Of a stretch of DNA of 64,000 bases, positions 1 through 9,989 are shown piece by piece. This stretch comes from Chaenocephalus aceratus (Eukaryota > Chordata > Actinopteri > Perciformes > Channichthyidae): NCBI GenBank assembly GCA_023974075.1, contig CM043789.1:30873238-30937237 (forward strand), read 5' to 3'. Each line of letters starts with the position of its first letter. Position 1 is the first letter of the stretch. The translations under genes were made by a program, and so were the position numbers. Below the pieces are notes generated by a model. It had not been told where the DNA came from and did no database searches. It saw only the letters and a list, made by a program, of their open reading frames with translations.

Positions 1-59
1 TTTAGCGTCAGCTTTTCAGCATAAAGCATTCCCACTAGCAATTTCTTCAGGGATTGCAT

Positions 60-790
60 TCTCTAGTTTATATAGCACTTTTCTGTACGCGACAATTCAA
101 AACAAATTAAAAGACTTTTTAGGAATACATACAGTAAAAACACATATATAATGGCATTTTACAACAGGCATTACAAAGCAAAGATAATAAAATAATAACA
201 CCACATACCTGTACACCACAGGTATACAATACATGTTTAAAAGGCATACTGTAGTGTGAATATGAGCAGCTCAATTAAAAGCAGCGGCAAAGATGTTTTT
301 AGTCTCAATTTAAAATAGTATGCGTTTCTTGCGGAAGTGCATGATTTGGGTAGTTTGTTCCAGATTGTCGGGGCCATAACAGCTAAATGTTGCTTCTCCA
401 TGTTTTGTTTTTACTCTCGGAACCGATAGCAGACCCGTCCCAGAAGACCTGAGGCACGTTGATGACTCGTAATTATGTAGGAGTTCAACAATATACTTTG
501 GTCCTAAACCATGTAATGATTTAAAACTAACAATAGTACTTTAAAATCAATTATTTGGCCGACTGGAAGCCAGTGTAAAGATTTCAGAACCGGACTGATG
601 TGATCCACTCTTTTAGTGTTAGTGAGGACACGTGCAGCAGCGTTCTGAATCAGCTGCAGCTTTCGGATGGATTTTTTTGTCAGCCCTGTGAAGACACTAT
701 TGCAGTAGTCGAGTCTACTAAAGATAAGAGTATGGACAAGCTTTTCTAAGTCCTGTTGTGACATTAGTTTTTTAATCTCGATATGTTCTT
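60..790 (-). mobile_element. L2-like LINE fragment, 3' end (inverted)
   Basis: The minus strand encodes the C-terminal part of a non-LTR retrotransposon reverse transcriptase (764 down to 504). It has the diagnostic runs LDYCNSVFTGL, QLIQNAAARVLT and LKSLHWLPV, which also occur in the plus-strand copy at 8370-8600. The reading frame breaks after LHWLPV. The 3' UTR reaches a short AAAGTGCTATATAA-like tail near position 60. This is a 5'-truncated dead copy, facing the second LINE. The clade call (L2/CR1-like) is family knowledge applied by eye. Confidence 0.75.
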
Positions 791-1065
791 CCGGCTGTAC
801 TCAGCATTGAATCAAAATGCACCATAGCTTTAAATCTTAATAAGTTTGTGAGGCGTTTTGCTGAACAAGATGGTAATCGCCACATTCAGCTGTTATAGGC
901 ATGCCAACTTGATGCTCTGCTCACGGATGACTCGATGAGCATAAAAAAACTGTTAAGATTGACCTTACGTGTATAAATATACTTTTTTTCTTTGTGGGGG
1001 GTCTGCCCCCAAAAAAAACAGTTTTAAGTCCTGAGAAAGTCAAATAAGACGGTGTGTAAAAACTA

Positions 1066-1150
1066 CACTGCCCAGCCAAAAAAAAGTAACCACTTTGATT
1101 AACTAGGCCAGTAGGTAAGGACTTTTCCACTGGATAATAACTGCAGCAAT
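1066..1150. repeat. Tc1-like terminal inverted repeat, solo end
   Basis: CACTGCCCAGCC follows a TA dinucleotide and is followed by an A-run and AGTAACCACTTTGATTAAC. This resembles the long terminal repeat of fish Tc1-like elements. I found no matching opposite end and no transposase, so it is a solo or truncated end. Confidence 0.45.
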
Positions 1151-2689
1151 GTATATGTTTTTAGCGTACGTTGTTAACCCTAACTGATTGCAGTTAGTCA
1201 CTTCTTTAATGTTTGTTCTTTCTGATTGTAAAGTTTGTAACTGTTTTCAATGAAGTTGTGGGGCGCTGAACTGTTCTTTTGATTCTTTGATATATGATAC
1301 ATAGTAATACTTTGAAGGCGGGTGAGCAAGAATCTTGTGGAACATTCATCATTAACTCCTCCAAAAAATATAATTTATTTAATAATAACACTGAATATGT
1401 GAATCATAACAGTGATTGACAGCTGATAGGAATAATATGATTGTTAATAGTATCATATTAATTTAGACAAACTTCCAAGTTAACATTAATTGATATGACT
1501 GCGATTAAATCAGCATATCTACTTCTGCCAGGGATGCCACCCCTGAAATTCTCCTGCCACCTCATGAATATTTGTCTAGATCCGCCCCTGCTGCCAGGGA
1601 CCATCTGCTGTAGAAGTGAAACTCAGCGTGAACATTACCATGAAAACACTTTCAACTTAAAGCAGTTCTTACACTTTTTACCCTAAAGTGAAACTGCTTT
1701 CACTTTATCATTCATAAAGACAAAGGAAAATATGTAGCATAGAGTTTAGACTTAGATGTTTTCTTTATTCTGTTAAAAGTTATTAAATTGAATGTATACA
1801 TCCCATGCCTAAAAAGAATATGCATACTAGTGGTGTCAATGTGAAGTTGTAATTGATCAACAAAGTTGTGCACAAAAGAAGTTGTATACGCTGTTGATAT
1901 AGAGAAAAAAGTGCCATCTAGTGTCCAATACAGGAACTGTAATACAGGGACAAATTAAGACAAATGATCCTGATGCTTACACTTACCCAGTGGTAAACAT
2001 CTGTATTTCTTTAATATTAAGTCAGTAACAGCCAGGCAAATATTTGTAGTATTATCTTATTCTTACTTAAAACACAAATAAATCACTAACACAACAACCA
2101 AACATGGCAACCTTCAAAGTTCACACGTTTGAATTGCCCTTCCTTGAGCAACGGTTCAATAGCAGCACTTTGCTATCAAGTAACAGCAAACATCTGAATG
2201 TCCAAATTGAGCAATTAGAATCAAGTTTTTAAGCCTACCATTTAATACGATATAACAACATAACATAATCAAATGCATTGATTATGCCCCGTCCTCATGA
2301 CCGCGCCTACATCAACCACCTCCCCCCCCTGGCAGCATGTCCTCTACCCCCGCACCATCTCCCCCGTCTCCATCACCGTGCCTACGTCAACCACCTCCCC
2401 TCCCTTCAAGAAAGCATCTGCAGTCTCCGAAGCCTGATAAGGATGTGTGTGTACAAAACAAAACAAACTCTTACTGATATGTGCTGGGTCCAGGCTCAAG
2501 GGCGTATGGCACTCTCAACTCTTTCCAGGACATGCCGGGGCCCTGCCTGCTAGTAGCTTTGCCGATATCTGTCTTGATAGGTAATAGATTAAGAGCGGTG
2601 AATCATCTTAGAAACAGGAAGCGCTCAAACGTTTGTGTGAGTTTATCTAATTTAGCAGTGATTCCATGTCAGCCACAGCTTGTTACAAA
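1151..2689. other. Gene-free stretch before the LINE
   Basis: Nothing is recognisable up to about 2270. From 2278 to 2560 the plus strand is open and rich in Pro, His and Arg. Since it lies directly upstream of the LINE endonuclease ORF, it may be the LINE's 5' region, but no domain is visible. Confidence 0.3.
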
Positions 2690-2884
2690 AAACATGACTG
2701 ATAGTGTGTTTAACAAACTTAAACTAGCTTTATTAAATGTCAGGTCTTTGGCAGGAAAAACATTTTAATCAATGATTTTATCAGTGAGCACAATCTCGAT
2801 TTTATATTTTTAACAGAAACTTGGATTGAACAAAATAACAGTGAAGCTGTTCTTATCGAATCAACCCCTCCCAACTTTAGTTTT

Positions 2885-3530
2885 ATGATTCAGGAAAGAA
2901 TGCATAAGAAAGGGGGTGGAGTTGCTATTCTGTTCAATGATTCCCTTCAATGCAGGAAGACATTGCATGGAAACTTTGATTCTTTTGAATATGTGGCCCT
3001 TCAGCTGAAATGCTTCTCTCGAGCTCTGTTCCTAAATATCTATAGACCACCCAAATACTGTGCAAGCTTTTTTGATGACTTTACTGAACTGCTGTCTATA
3101 GTGTGTATTGACTTTGACCGTCTAGTCATTGTTGGTGATTTTAACATCCATGTTGACAACCCCCAGGACAGAGGGGGCTAAAGAACTGTTTTGTGTTCTT
3201 TATAGCTATGGACTGACTCAGCATGTGACGGAGCCCACGCACAATAAGGGGCACACTCTGGACTTAATTATCTCAAAGGGTCTGAATATCTCTAAGGTTG
3301 TGGTGACTGATGTTGCACTCTCTGATTATTCCTGTGTTTTCTTTGAGAGCTCTATTTCTGTTCACAAAATTTTTCAAAAAGAGATAACCACAAAGCGATA
3401 TTTAACTGAAAATACTAGGGAAATGTTTACTCAGAATTTTTCTTCCACACTTGCCCCTGCTAACATCTCAGTAAATGAGCTAGTACATCATTTTAATTCA
3501 AAATATTATAGATGCCATTGCTCCAACTAA
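2885..3530 (+). pseudogene. LINE endonuclease domain, frameshifted
   Basis: Two overlapping frames (2885-3181 and 3129-3530) carry consecutive pieces of the exonuclease-endonuclease-phosphatase fold: a GGGVAILF strand, the catalytic-type GDFNIHVD motif and the terminal LSDYSCVFFE segment, where LINE families usually have SDH. A +1/-1 shift near 3170 separates them. The SDH-to-SDY change and the shift indicate a dead gene. Confidence 0.75.
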
Positions 3531-4001
3531 GGTAAAGGAAGTGTCTGGCAAGAAAATATCTCCATAGAGAAAGGCCATGACCGTGAAAACAGAAAAAAGA
3601 GAATGCCGAAAAGCTGAACGCAGGTGGCGAAAAACAAATCTTCAGGTTCACTTTGAAATCTATAAAGAGAGACTTGGCCTTTATAATTTGGAATTGAAAA
3701 ACGCACGACAATCGTTCTTCTCTGACATCATTACCAAAAACAAAAACAACGTATGTGCCTTGTTTGCTACTGTCGACAGACTAACTAACCCCCCAGTGTC
3801 AGTAGCCTCTGAATTTCTATCCACCAGGGCGTGCAATGGTTTTGCCTCCTTTTTCACTGACAAAATTCAGAAAATCAGACAAGCAGTCAGTGCCTCTGCA
3901 TCAGGAACAGCAAATATGTTGTCTCTGTGTCCACTTAACATCAATTCAAACACCATGACACAATTCCATCAGATTAATGACGATAATGATAAAAAACTAG
4001 A

Positions 4002-4398
4002 TGTCACGGATGAGTGAAGGAAGCAGGACCCAAATGCAGATAACTTTTGAGAAAACCCTTTATTTTAAGGATAAAGGATAAATGACAAATACCGAACAGA
4101 ACACTCTCCGGTGAACTCCGTCACCAACAAACAATGACCCAACACTGAACACAGACAGAGACAAGACTAAATACAAGAAGGGGTAATCAAGACAACGAGA
4201 AACAGCCGGGCAGGGGAGGAGAAACACAAGGACAACAGGTGAACACAATCGGGTAATCAGGGAGGGGGAAACAGACAGAAAGCAGACAGGCAGGAAATGG
4301 GGGTGAACACTTAACACAATAAGACAGGAAACCCAAAGACAAGAAAAACACCAACACAGACAAAACTACAAGCGTGACATAACATGTGAATTGTGACA
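4002..4398 (-). repeat. 3' LTR of LTR element copy 1
   Basis: About 397 bp. In element orientation it starts TGTCACAATTCAC and ends CCGTGACA. It is next to a G-rich polypurine-like run (4399-4420 on the opposite strand). It matches the LTRs at 6945-7336, 45343-45724, 51976-52357 and 55488-55869. Confidence 0.85.
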
Positions 4399-5445
4399 GA
4401 ACCCCCCCCTCAAGGGACGGATTCCAGACGTCCCTAAAAAAAACAAAACAAAAAAGTCCAAAACCCCAAGCAGGGTGGGCGGAGGGGGTCCGGAGGACGG
4501 GTCTTGGGCTGACAGCCCAGGAACACAGCGGAGGACCAGGAAGGGGTCACGGGCGGACGGCCCGAGGGGCAAGGGACAGTCCAAAAAGGGGGATTCGGGC
4601 GGACTGCCCGGGGACAAGGCAGAGAACCAGGAAGGGGTCTCGGGCGGACGGCCCGGGGTCAAAACAGAGTCCAAGGTGGGGACCATGGAGGACCGAAGGC
4701 AGCGGTAGGAAGAGTCAGGGACCCGAGTCCGAGGGCGAAGGCAACGGCAGGAAGAGTCAGGGGGTCGGGCCCGAGGGCGAAGACCGCGGCTCTCAGGGGG
4801 CCGGGCTCGAGGGCGAAGACCGCGGCTCTCAGGGGGCCGGGCTCGAGGGCGAAGACCGCGGCTCTCAGGGGGCCGGGCTCGAGGGCGAAGACCGCGGCTC
4901 TCAGGGGGCCGGGCTCGAGCCGGTGTCGACCAGACAGGATCAGGAGGCCGGGCAGGAAAGCGCTGATGGGCCAGTTCCGGAGATCGGGCAGGACCCGGTG
5001 TCGGCCGGACAGAAACCGGAGCCGGTCGGACAGGCTTCGGCAGGATCCCCCACGGAAAAGGACCAGGAGTTGGCAGGAACCCCGGCGAGACCGGTGATGG
5101 ACATGGGGCTGGCAGGGCCCCCGGTAGAACCTCCAACGGCACGGGATATAGGGTTGGCAGGACCCCCGGCAGGGGAGTAGACGGCGGGACCTCCAACGAC
5201 ACAGGACACAGGGTTGACAGGACCCCCGGCAGGGAGTATTCTGCGGGACCGCCAACGGCACAGGACACAGGGTTGGCAGGACCCCCGGCAGGGGAGTATT
5301 CTGCGGGACCTCCAACGACACTTGCGTAGGGGCTTGAATAGGGAATGGAGAGGGAACTCGAGCGGAGACTTGAGAGGGGACTCGAGAGGAGACTCCAGAG
5401 GGGACTAGAGAAGGGAACACGAGAGGGGACTAGAGAAGGGAACAC
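4366..5445 (-). CDS. Pro-rich terminal ORF of LTR element copy 1
   Basis: 359 residues on the minus strand, ending inside the 3' LTR (last residues NSHVMSRL). It holds a short array of 20-residue units (VGGPAEYSPAGGPANP type), four copies of the 12-residue unit RARPPESRGLRP, and a conserved tail (SSMVPTLDSVLTPGRPPE, PLRGGFCHNSHVMSRL). The same tail is open in copy 3 at 53823-55520, so the frame is kept in two diverged copies. No fold, signal peptide or catalytic motif is visible. It could instead be a non-coding GC-rich array that happens to stay open. Confidence 0.4.
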   Translation of the reverse strand: MFPSLVPSRVPFSSPLWSLLSSPLSSLRSSSLSIPYSSPYASVVGGPAEYSPAGGPANPVSCAVGGPAEYSLPGVLSTLCPVSLEVPPSTPLPGVLPTLYPVPLEVLPGALPAPCPSPVSPGFLPTPGPFPWGILPKPVRPAPVSVRPTPGPARSPELAHQRFPARPPDPVWSTPARARPPESRGLRPRARPPESRGLRPRARPPESRGLRPRARPPESRGLRPRARPPDSSCRCLRPRTRVPDSSYRCLRSSMVPTLDSVLTPGRPPETPSWFSALSPGSPPESPFLDCPLPLGPSARDPFLVLRCVPGLSAQDPSSGPPPPTLLGVLDFFVLFFLGTSGIRPLRGGFCHNSHVMSRL

Positions 5446-6022
5446 GAGAGGGGAACTAAAGAGGGGACTCGAGGAGGAACTGGAGAGGGAACTTGGGATG
5501 GAAACAGAGAGGGAAGTTGAGAAGGGACTACAGAGGGGACTCGAGGGGGAACTTGAGATGGAAACAGAGGGGACTCGAACAGAGACTAAAGAGGGGACTA
5601 GAGGAGAGACTAGATGAGGGACTAGATGAGTAACTAGAGAAGGGAACTCGAGAGGGAAACTAGAGAGGGGACTCGAGGAGGGACTAGAGGAGGGACTAAA
5701 GGAGGGAACTCGAGAGGGAACTGGAGATGGAAACAGAGAGGGGACTCGAGAAGGGACTACAGAGGGGACTAGAGGGGACTAGAGGAGGGACTAGAGGAGT
5801 AACTAAAGAAGGGAACTCGAGAGGGGAACTAGAGAGGGGACTCGAGGAGGGCCTAAAGGAGGGAACTCGAGAGGGAACTGGAGATGGAAACAGAGAGGGG
5901 ACTCGAACAGAGACTAAAAAGGGAACTAGAGGAGGGACTAGAGGAGTAACTAGAGAAGGGAACTCGAGAGGGGAACTAGAGAGGGGACTCGAGGAGGGAC
6001 TAGAGGAGGGCCTAAAGGGGGA

Positions 6023-6874
6023 CTAAGGAGGGAACTCGAGAGGGGACTCGAGATGGGACCGTGGCAGCCGGGACCAGATCCGGGTCTGGAAACCAAGGCA
6101 GCTGGGGTCGGGACCATGGCTGGGGACCAGAACTGGGGCCGAAACCTGGCTGCAGGGACCGGAATAGCAGCCAGAAACATGGCTGCTGAAGCAAGCCAAA
6201 TCCTGTCTATAAGCTCCAGCTTCGACGCCGGAAAACACGGCCGTATAGGGCGCTCCCGGAGCCGGGACCATAGCCGCTGGGGCCAGCCCTGGAGCCGGAA
6301 ACATGGCTGTATGATCCAGCTCTGGAGCCCGGATCATGAACTGTGTGGGGCGGACCCTCGGAGCCGGAAACCATGGCGCGGGAGCCTGCACTGGGGCAGG
6401 AACCATGGCTGCTGGGGCCGAAACCGTGGCTGCTGGGGCCGGAACCGTGGCTGCTGGGGCCGGAACCGTGGCTGCTGGGGCCAGGACTGAGGCTGGAACC
6501 ATGGCTGCTGGCGCCTGTACTGGGACCATGGCTGCTGGGGCCCGGGCTCCTTGTCTGGCCTTGCGACGACTCCTCTTAGCAGCCGCCTGAATGCTCCGTG
6601 GGCCTCCATAAGCCTGACGAGTTCCAGCATAAGACTCATGAATAGGAGCAGGAACTGGGGAAGAAGCAAGAGGTTGACTCCAGACGGAACACTCCGAGAC
6701 GTCTGTAGTCCGCAGGCTGGAACTCACACCTCCAGAGGAAGTCCAACATCCAGTCAGGTAAGAATTCCACCAAGTCGGGCTTCTCCATCGCCACAACCGG
6801 TGCGCCTCTACCAGGGCGGCCTCCTTCAGCCGAACACTGGACGCTTCCTTCCACCAATCGTGGCAACATTCCAA
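6023..6874 (-). pseudogene. Gag-like ORF of LTR element copy 1, frameshifted
   Basis: The reading contains CCHDWWK, ASSVRLKEAALVEAHR and GPRSIQAAAKRSRRKARQG, shared with the 419-residue ORF of copy 3. After residue about 25 it switches frame (the copy-3 segment MEKPDLVKYLPDWMLDFLW is read out of frame here) and then returns. The central part is Ala/Pro/Val-rich, from a short repeat around GCCATGGTTCC. No known family was recognised. Confidence 0.6.
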
Positions 6875-6944
6875 AGGAAAGAAAACTGTTGCAGCTCCAC
6901 CTCAAAAGGGTCATCTGCTGGGTCCATTTCTGGTTGGGTCATTC

Positions 6945-7336
6945 TGTCACGGATGAGTGAAGGAAGCAGGACCCAAATGCAGATAACTTTTGAGAAAACC
7001 CTTTATTTTAAGGATAAAGATAAATGACAAATACCGAACAGAACACTCTCCGGTGAACTCCGTCACCAACAAACAATGACCCAACACTGAACACAGACAG
7101 AGACAAGACTAAATACAAGAAGGGGTAATCAAGACAACGAGAAACAGCCGGGCAGGGAGGAGAAACACAAGGACAACAGGTGAACACAATCGGGTAATCA
7201 GGGAGGGAAACAGACAGAAAGCAGACAGGCAGGAAATGGGGGTGAACACTTAACACAATAAGACAGGAAACCAAAGACAAGAAAAACACCAACACAGACA
7301 AAACTACAAGCGTGACATAACATGTGAATTGTGACA
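6945..7336 (-). repeat. 5' LTR of LTR element copy 1
   Basis: About 392 bp, the partner of 4002-4398, with small indels between the two (397 versus 392 bp). That makes this insertion older than copy 3, whose two LTRs are equal in length. Confidence 0.85.
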
Positions 7337-8233
7337 CTAGAGGACATTATACAACTTTGAAATCCTCCTCCTGCTGCCTTGATACTATTCCAACAGGATT
7401 TTGTTTCAAAGTGTTTTGCCTTGCATGGCCTCAGATCTACTCATATAGTAAACAAATCTCTTCACTCAGGTATTTTTCCACAGGCCCTGAAAACTGCAGT
7501 CATTTAAAACCGCTCTTAAAAAAGAATAATCTAGATGCTTCAGTAATGAAAATTACAGGCCCATATCAAACCTGCCATTTCTAGGTAAAATCATTGAAAA
7601 AGGTGTTTTTCACAGTTGAGTAATTTCTTGCATTTAAATAACTGTTTCGATGTGTTCCAGTCAGGCTTTCGTCCAAAACCACAGCACTGAGACGCTCTTG
7701 TAAAGGTCTTTAATGACATCCACTTAAACACAGACAGTGGCAGAGAACTTCAGTGTTAGTATTATAGATCTCAGTGCTTGCGTTTGACACTGTTGACACA
7801 ACATATTACTAGACCGACTAGAAAACTGGGTGGGACTTTCGGAAACAGTTCTAAATTGGTTTGAATCCTACTTTAAAGGACAGAAACAACTTTGTTTCTA
7901 TAGGTAAATACAATCTGAGTTGACAAATATGACATGTGGGGTTCCTCAAGGCTCCATCTTGGGGCCTCTTCTCTTAACATCTACATGCTACCACTGGCTC
8001 AGATAATGAAAAACAACAAAATAAGTTACCATAGCTATGCAGATGACACACAAATGTACATAACAATTTCACCAGGAGACTATGCTCCAATTTAAACACT
8101 GAGTAAGTGCATTGAACAAATCAATGACTGGATTGTCAGAACTTCCTCCAATTAAACAAAGATAAAACTGAGGTAATGGTTTTTTGGAGCCAAGTCAGAA
8201 CGTATAAAAGTTAGCGCTGAGCTTCAGTCTGCA

Positions 8234-8833
8234 ATGTTCAAAACAACAGATAAAGCAGAAAATCTAGGTGTAGTCATGGACTCTGACCTGAGTTTCAACA
8301 GTCACATTAAAACAGTTACTAAATCAGCCTACTATCACCTAAAGAATATATCTAGGATTAAAAGACTAATGTCACAGCAGGATTTGGAAAAACTTGTCCA
8401 TGCTTTATCTTCAGTAGACTCGACTACTGCAAATGGTGTCTTCACAGGTCTCACTAAAAAATCTATTAGGAAGCTGCAGCTGATTCAGAACGCCGCTGCT
8501 CGAGTCCTCACTAACACTAAGAAAGTGGATCACATCACTCCTGTTCTGAAGTCTTTACACTGGCTTCCTGTGTGTCAAAGAATAGATTTCAAAATACTGC
8601 TGCTGGTTTATAAAGCACTGAATGTTTTAGGCCCAAAATACATTTCTGACCTCCTGACAAATTATGAACCATCCAGATCTCTCAGGTCTTCAGGGACTGG
8701 TCAGCTTTCTGTCCCCAGAGTCAGAACTAACATGGTAAAGCAGCGTTCAGTTATTATGCTCCAAATATCTGGAACAAACTCCCAGAAACTTGTAGGTCCG
8801 CTGCAACTCTCACTACTTTTAAATCCAGGCTGA
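8234..8833 (+). pseudogene. LINE reverse transcriptase C-terminus
   Basis: A 199-residue open stretch after the RT palm. It begins FKTTDKAENLGVVMDSDL, passes QLIQNAAARVLTNT and LHWLPVCQRIDFKILL, and ends shortly after VPRVRTN, where L2 elements normally continue for about 40 residues. The RT core upstream (7590-8230) is legible only in short frames. The palm YADD-like motif lies in the nucleotide run around 8035-8050 (SYADDT in frame), interrupted by shifts. Confidence 0.7.
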
Positions 8834-8899
8834 AGACTTTTATTTTTGTCGCTGCTTTTAATTGAACTATTCCTATCTTAGACTGCAACTGTAAACTTA

Positions 8900-9441
8900 C
8901 GGTGGCCCTGAAGTGCAAGACACCACAGCATTTCACAAAACACAACAGCATTTCAGAAAACACCACAGCATTTCACATTGGACGGAAAGGGCCTCTGAGT
9001 GTGTGCTAACGGCTGATGTGTTGGGACATATTTCGCTGTCGGGTGTTGACCAATCACGAAGCGTCATTTCTTGACTGGCAGCAAAAACAACCAATCACAG
9101 CAGTGCTTCTCTGGCTGGCTCTGTCCAATCACAACAAGAAGTGTTCTCCCTAAAGAATACCCTTTCCGTCCAATGTGAAATGCTGTGGTGTTTTGTGAAA
9201 TGCTGTGGTGTTTTGTGAAATGCTGTGGCGTTTTGTAAAATGCTGTGGGTGTTTTCTGAAATGCTGTTGTGTTTCTTCTGAAACGCTGTGGTTGTTTTTG
9301 TGAAATGCTGTGGCGTTTTGTGAAATGCTGTGGCGTTTTGTGGAAATGCTGTTGTGTGTTTCTGAAATGCTGATTGGTGTTTTGTGAAATGCTGTTGTGT
9401 TTTGTGAAATGCTGGTGGTGTCTTGCACTTAAGGGCCACCG
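8900..9441. mobile_element. Foldback/MITE-type element in the LINE 3' UTR
   Basis: The outer ends CGGTGGCCCTGAAGTGCAAG and its imperfect reverse complement (9417-9441) are flanked by TA on both sides. The arms are arrays of a roughly 20-bp unit, GAAATGCTGTGGTGTTTTGT, read as AAATGCTGT on the right and its complement on the left. A non-repetitive core spans about 8985-9155. No transposase. The TA target suggests Tc1/mariner-type mobilisation; this is inference. Confidence 0.7.
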
Positions 9442-9734
9442 TAGTTAAAATTTTATCCATGTACTTTTTCTTTTAATGTTTAAGTGAACTATTCATATCT
9501 TAGACTGCACTGTAACTTTATCCATGTATTTTTTCTTTTATGTTTATTAGCTTTTTTTTAATGACTGATTTTAAATGCCATTTTCTTAATGTCTATCATT
9601 TTTTGTAAAGCACTTTGAATTGCCTTGTGTTGAAAAGTGCTATATAAATAAACTTGCCTTGCCTTGCCTTGCATTATGTTTTTGTATGACGTATAAAGAA
9701 ACAGCAATATTAGCAGTAGGGCCTGGCTCATTTC

Positions 9735-9905
9735 GTGGCATCTGCAGGCAGTGGCAAGTACTTCCGGCATCTGCCACAGAGGCCACTACTTCCCGTGGCA
9801 TCTGTGGCAAGTACTTCCGGCATATGCCACAGAGGCCACTACTCCGTGGCATCTGTGGCAAGTCCTTCCGGCATATGCCACAGATGCCACAACTTGCCGA
9901 GGCAT
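9735..9905. repeat. Tandem repeat, about 51-54 bp unit
   Basis: About three units of a GTGGCATCTGTGGCAAGTAC / TTCCGGCATATGCCACAGAG type. Each unit is partly self-complementary (GGCATCTG against CATATGCC), so it could fold. Several frames stay open across it, but that reflects the repeat. It starts 60 bp after the LINE tail. Confidence 0.65.
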
Positions 9906-9989
9906 CTGCCGCTGCTGAACGGGAGTTGCCACAAGATGCCAGAGTAAGAGAAGGTTTACGGTAGCTGCCACTCGCCTTCCGTGGCAAAC

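Larger units (their letters stand above)
4002..7336 (-). mobile_element. Pol-less LTR retroelement, copy 1
   Basis: Complete element on the minus strand with LTRs at 4002-4398 and 6945-7336 that begin TGTCAC and end GTGACA. A perfect 5-bp target duplication CTAGA flanks it (3997-4001, 7337-7341). It sits inside the L2-like LINE. The 2.5-kb interior has a short gag-like N-terminal segment and a long Pro-rich region. I find no protease, reverse transcriptase, RNase H or integrase motif, so it must depend on another element. It is more decayed than copy 3 at 51976-55869: the gag-like ORF is frameshifted, while the terminal Pro-rich ORF is still open. Confidence 0.85.
2690..9671 (+). mobile_element. 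L2-like LINE, decayed and split by two insertions
   Basis: Plus-strand LINE in three pieces: 2690-4001, 7342-8899 and 9442-9671. The first piece encodes an apurinic-type endonuclease in broken frames (LLNVRSLAG, TETWI, GGGVAILF, VIVGDFNIHVDN, HTLDLIISKG, ALSDYSCV). The second has eroded reverse transcriptase ending in QLIQNAAARVLT, HWLPVCQRIDFKILLLVYKAL and SLRSSGTG. The third is the 3' UTR, ending in GTGCTATATAAATAAA and a short (CTTGC)n tail, the usual L2 end. Frameshifts lie near 2768, 3170, 3530 and through the RT. The interruptions are an LTR element at 4002-7336 and a foldback element at 8900-9441. Confidence 0.8.
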
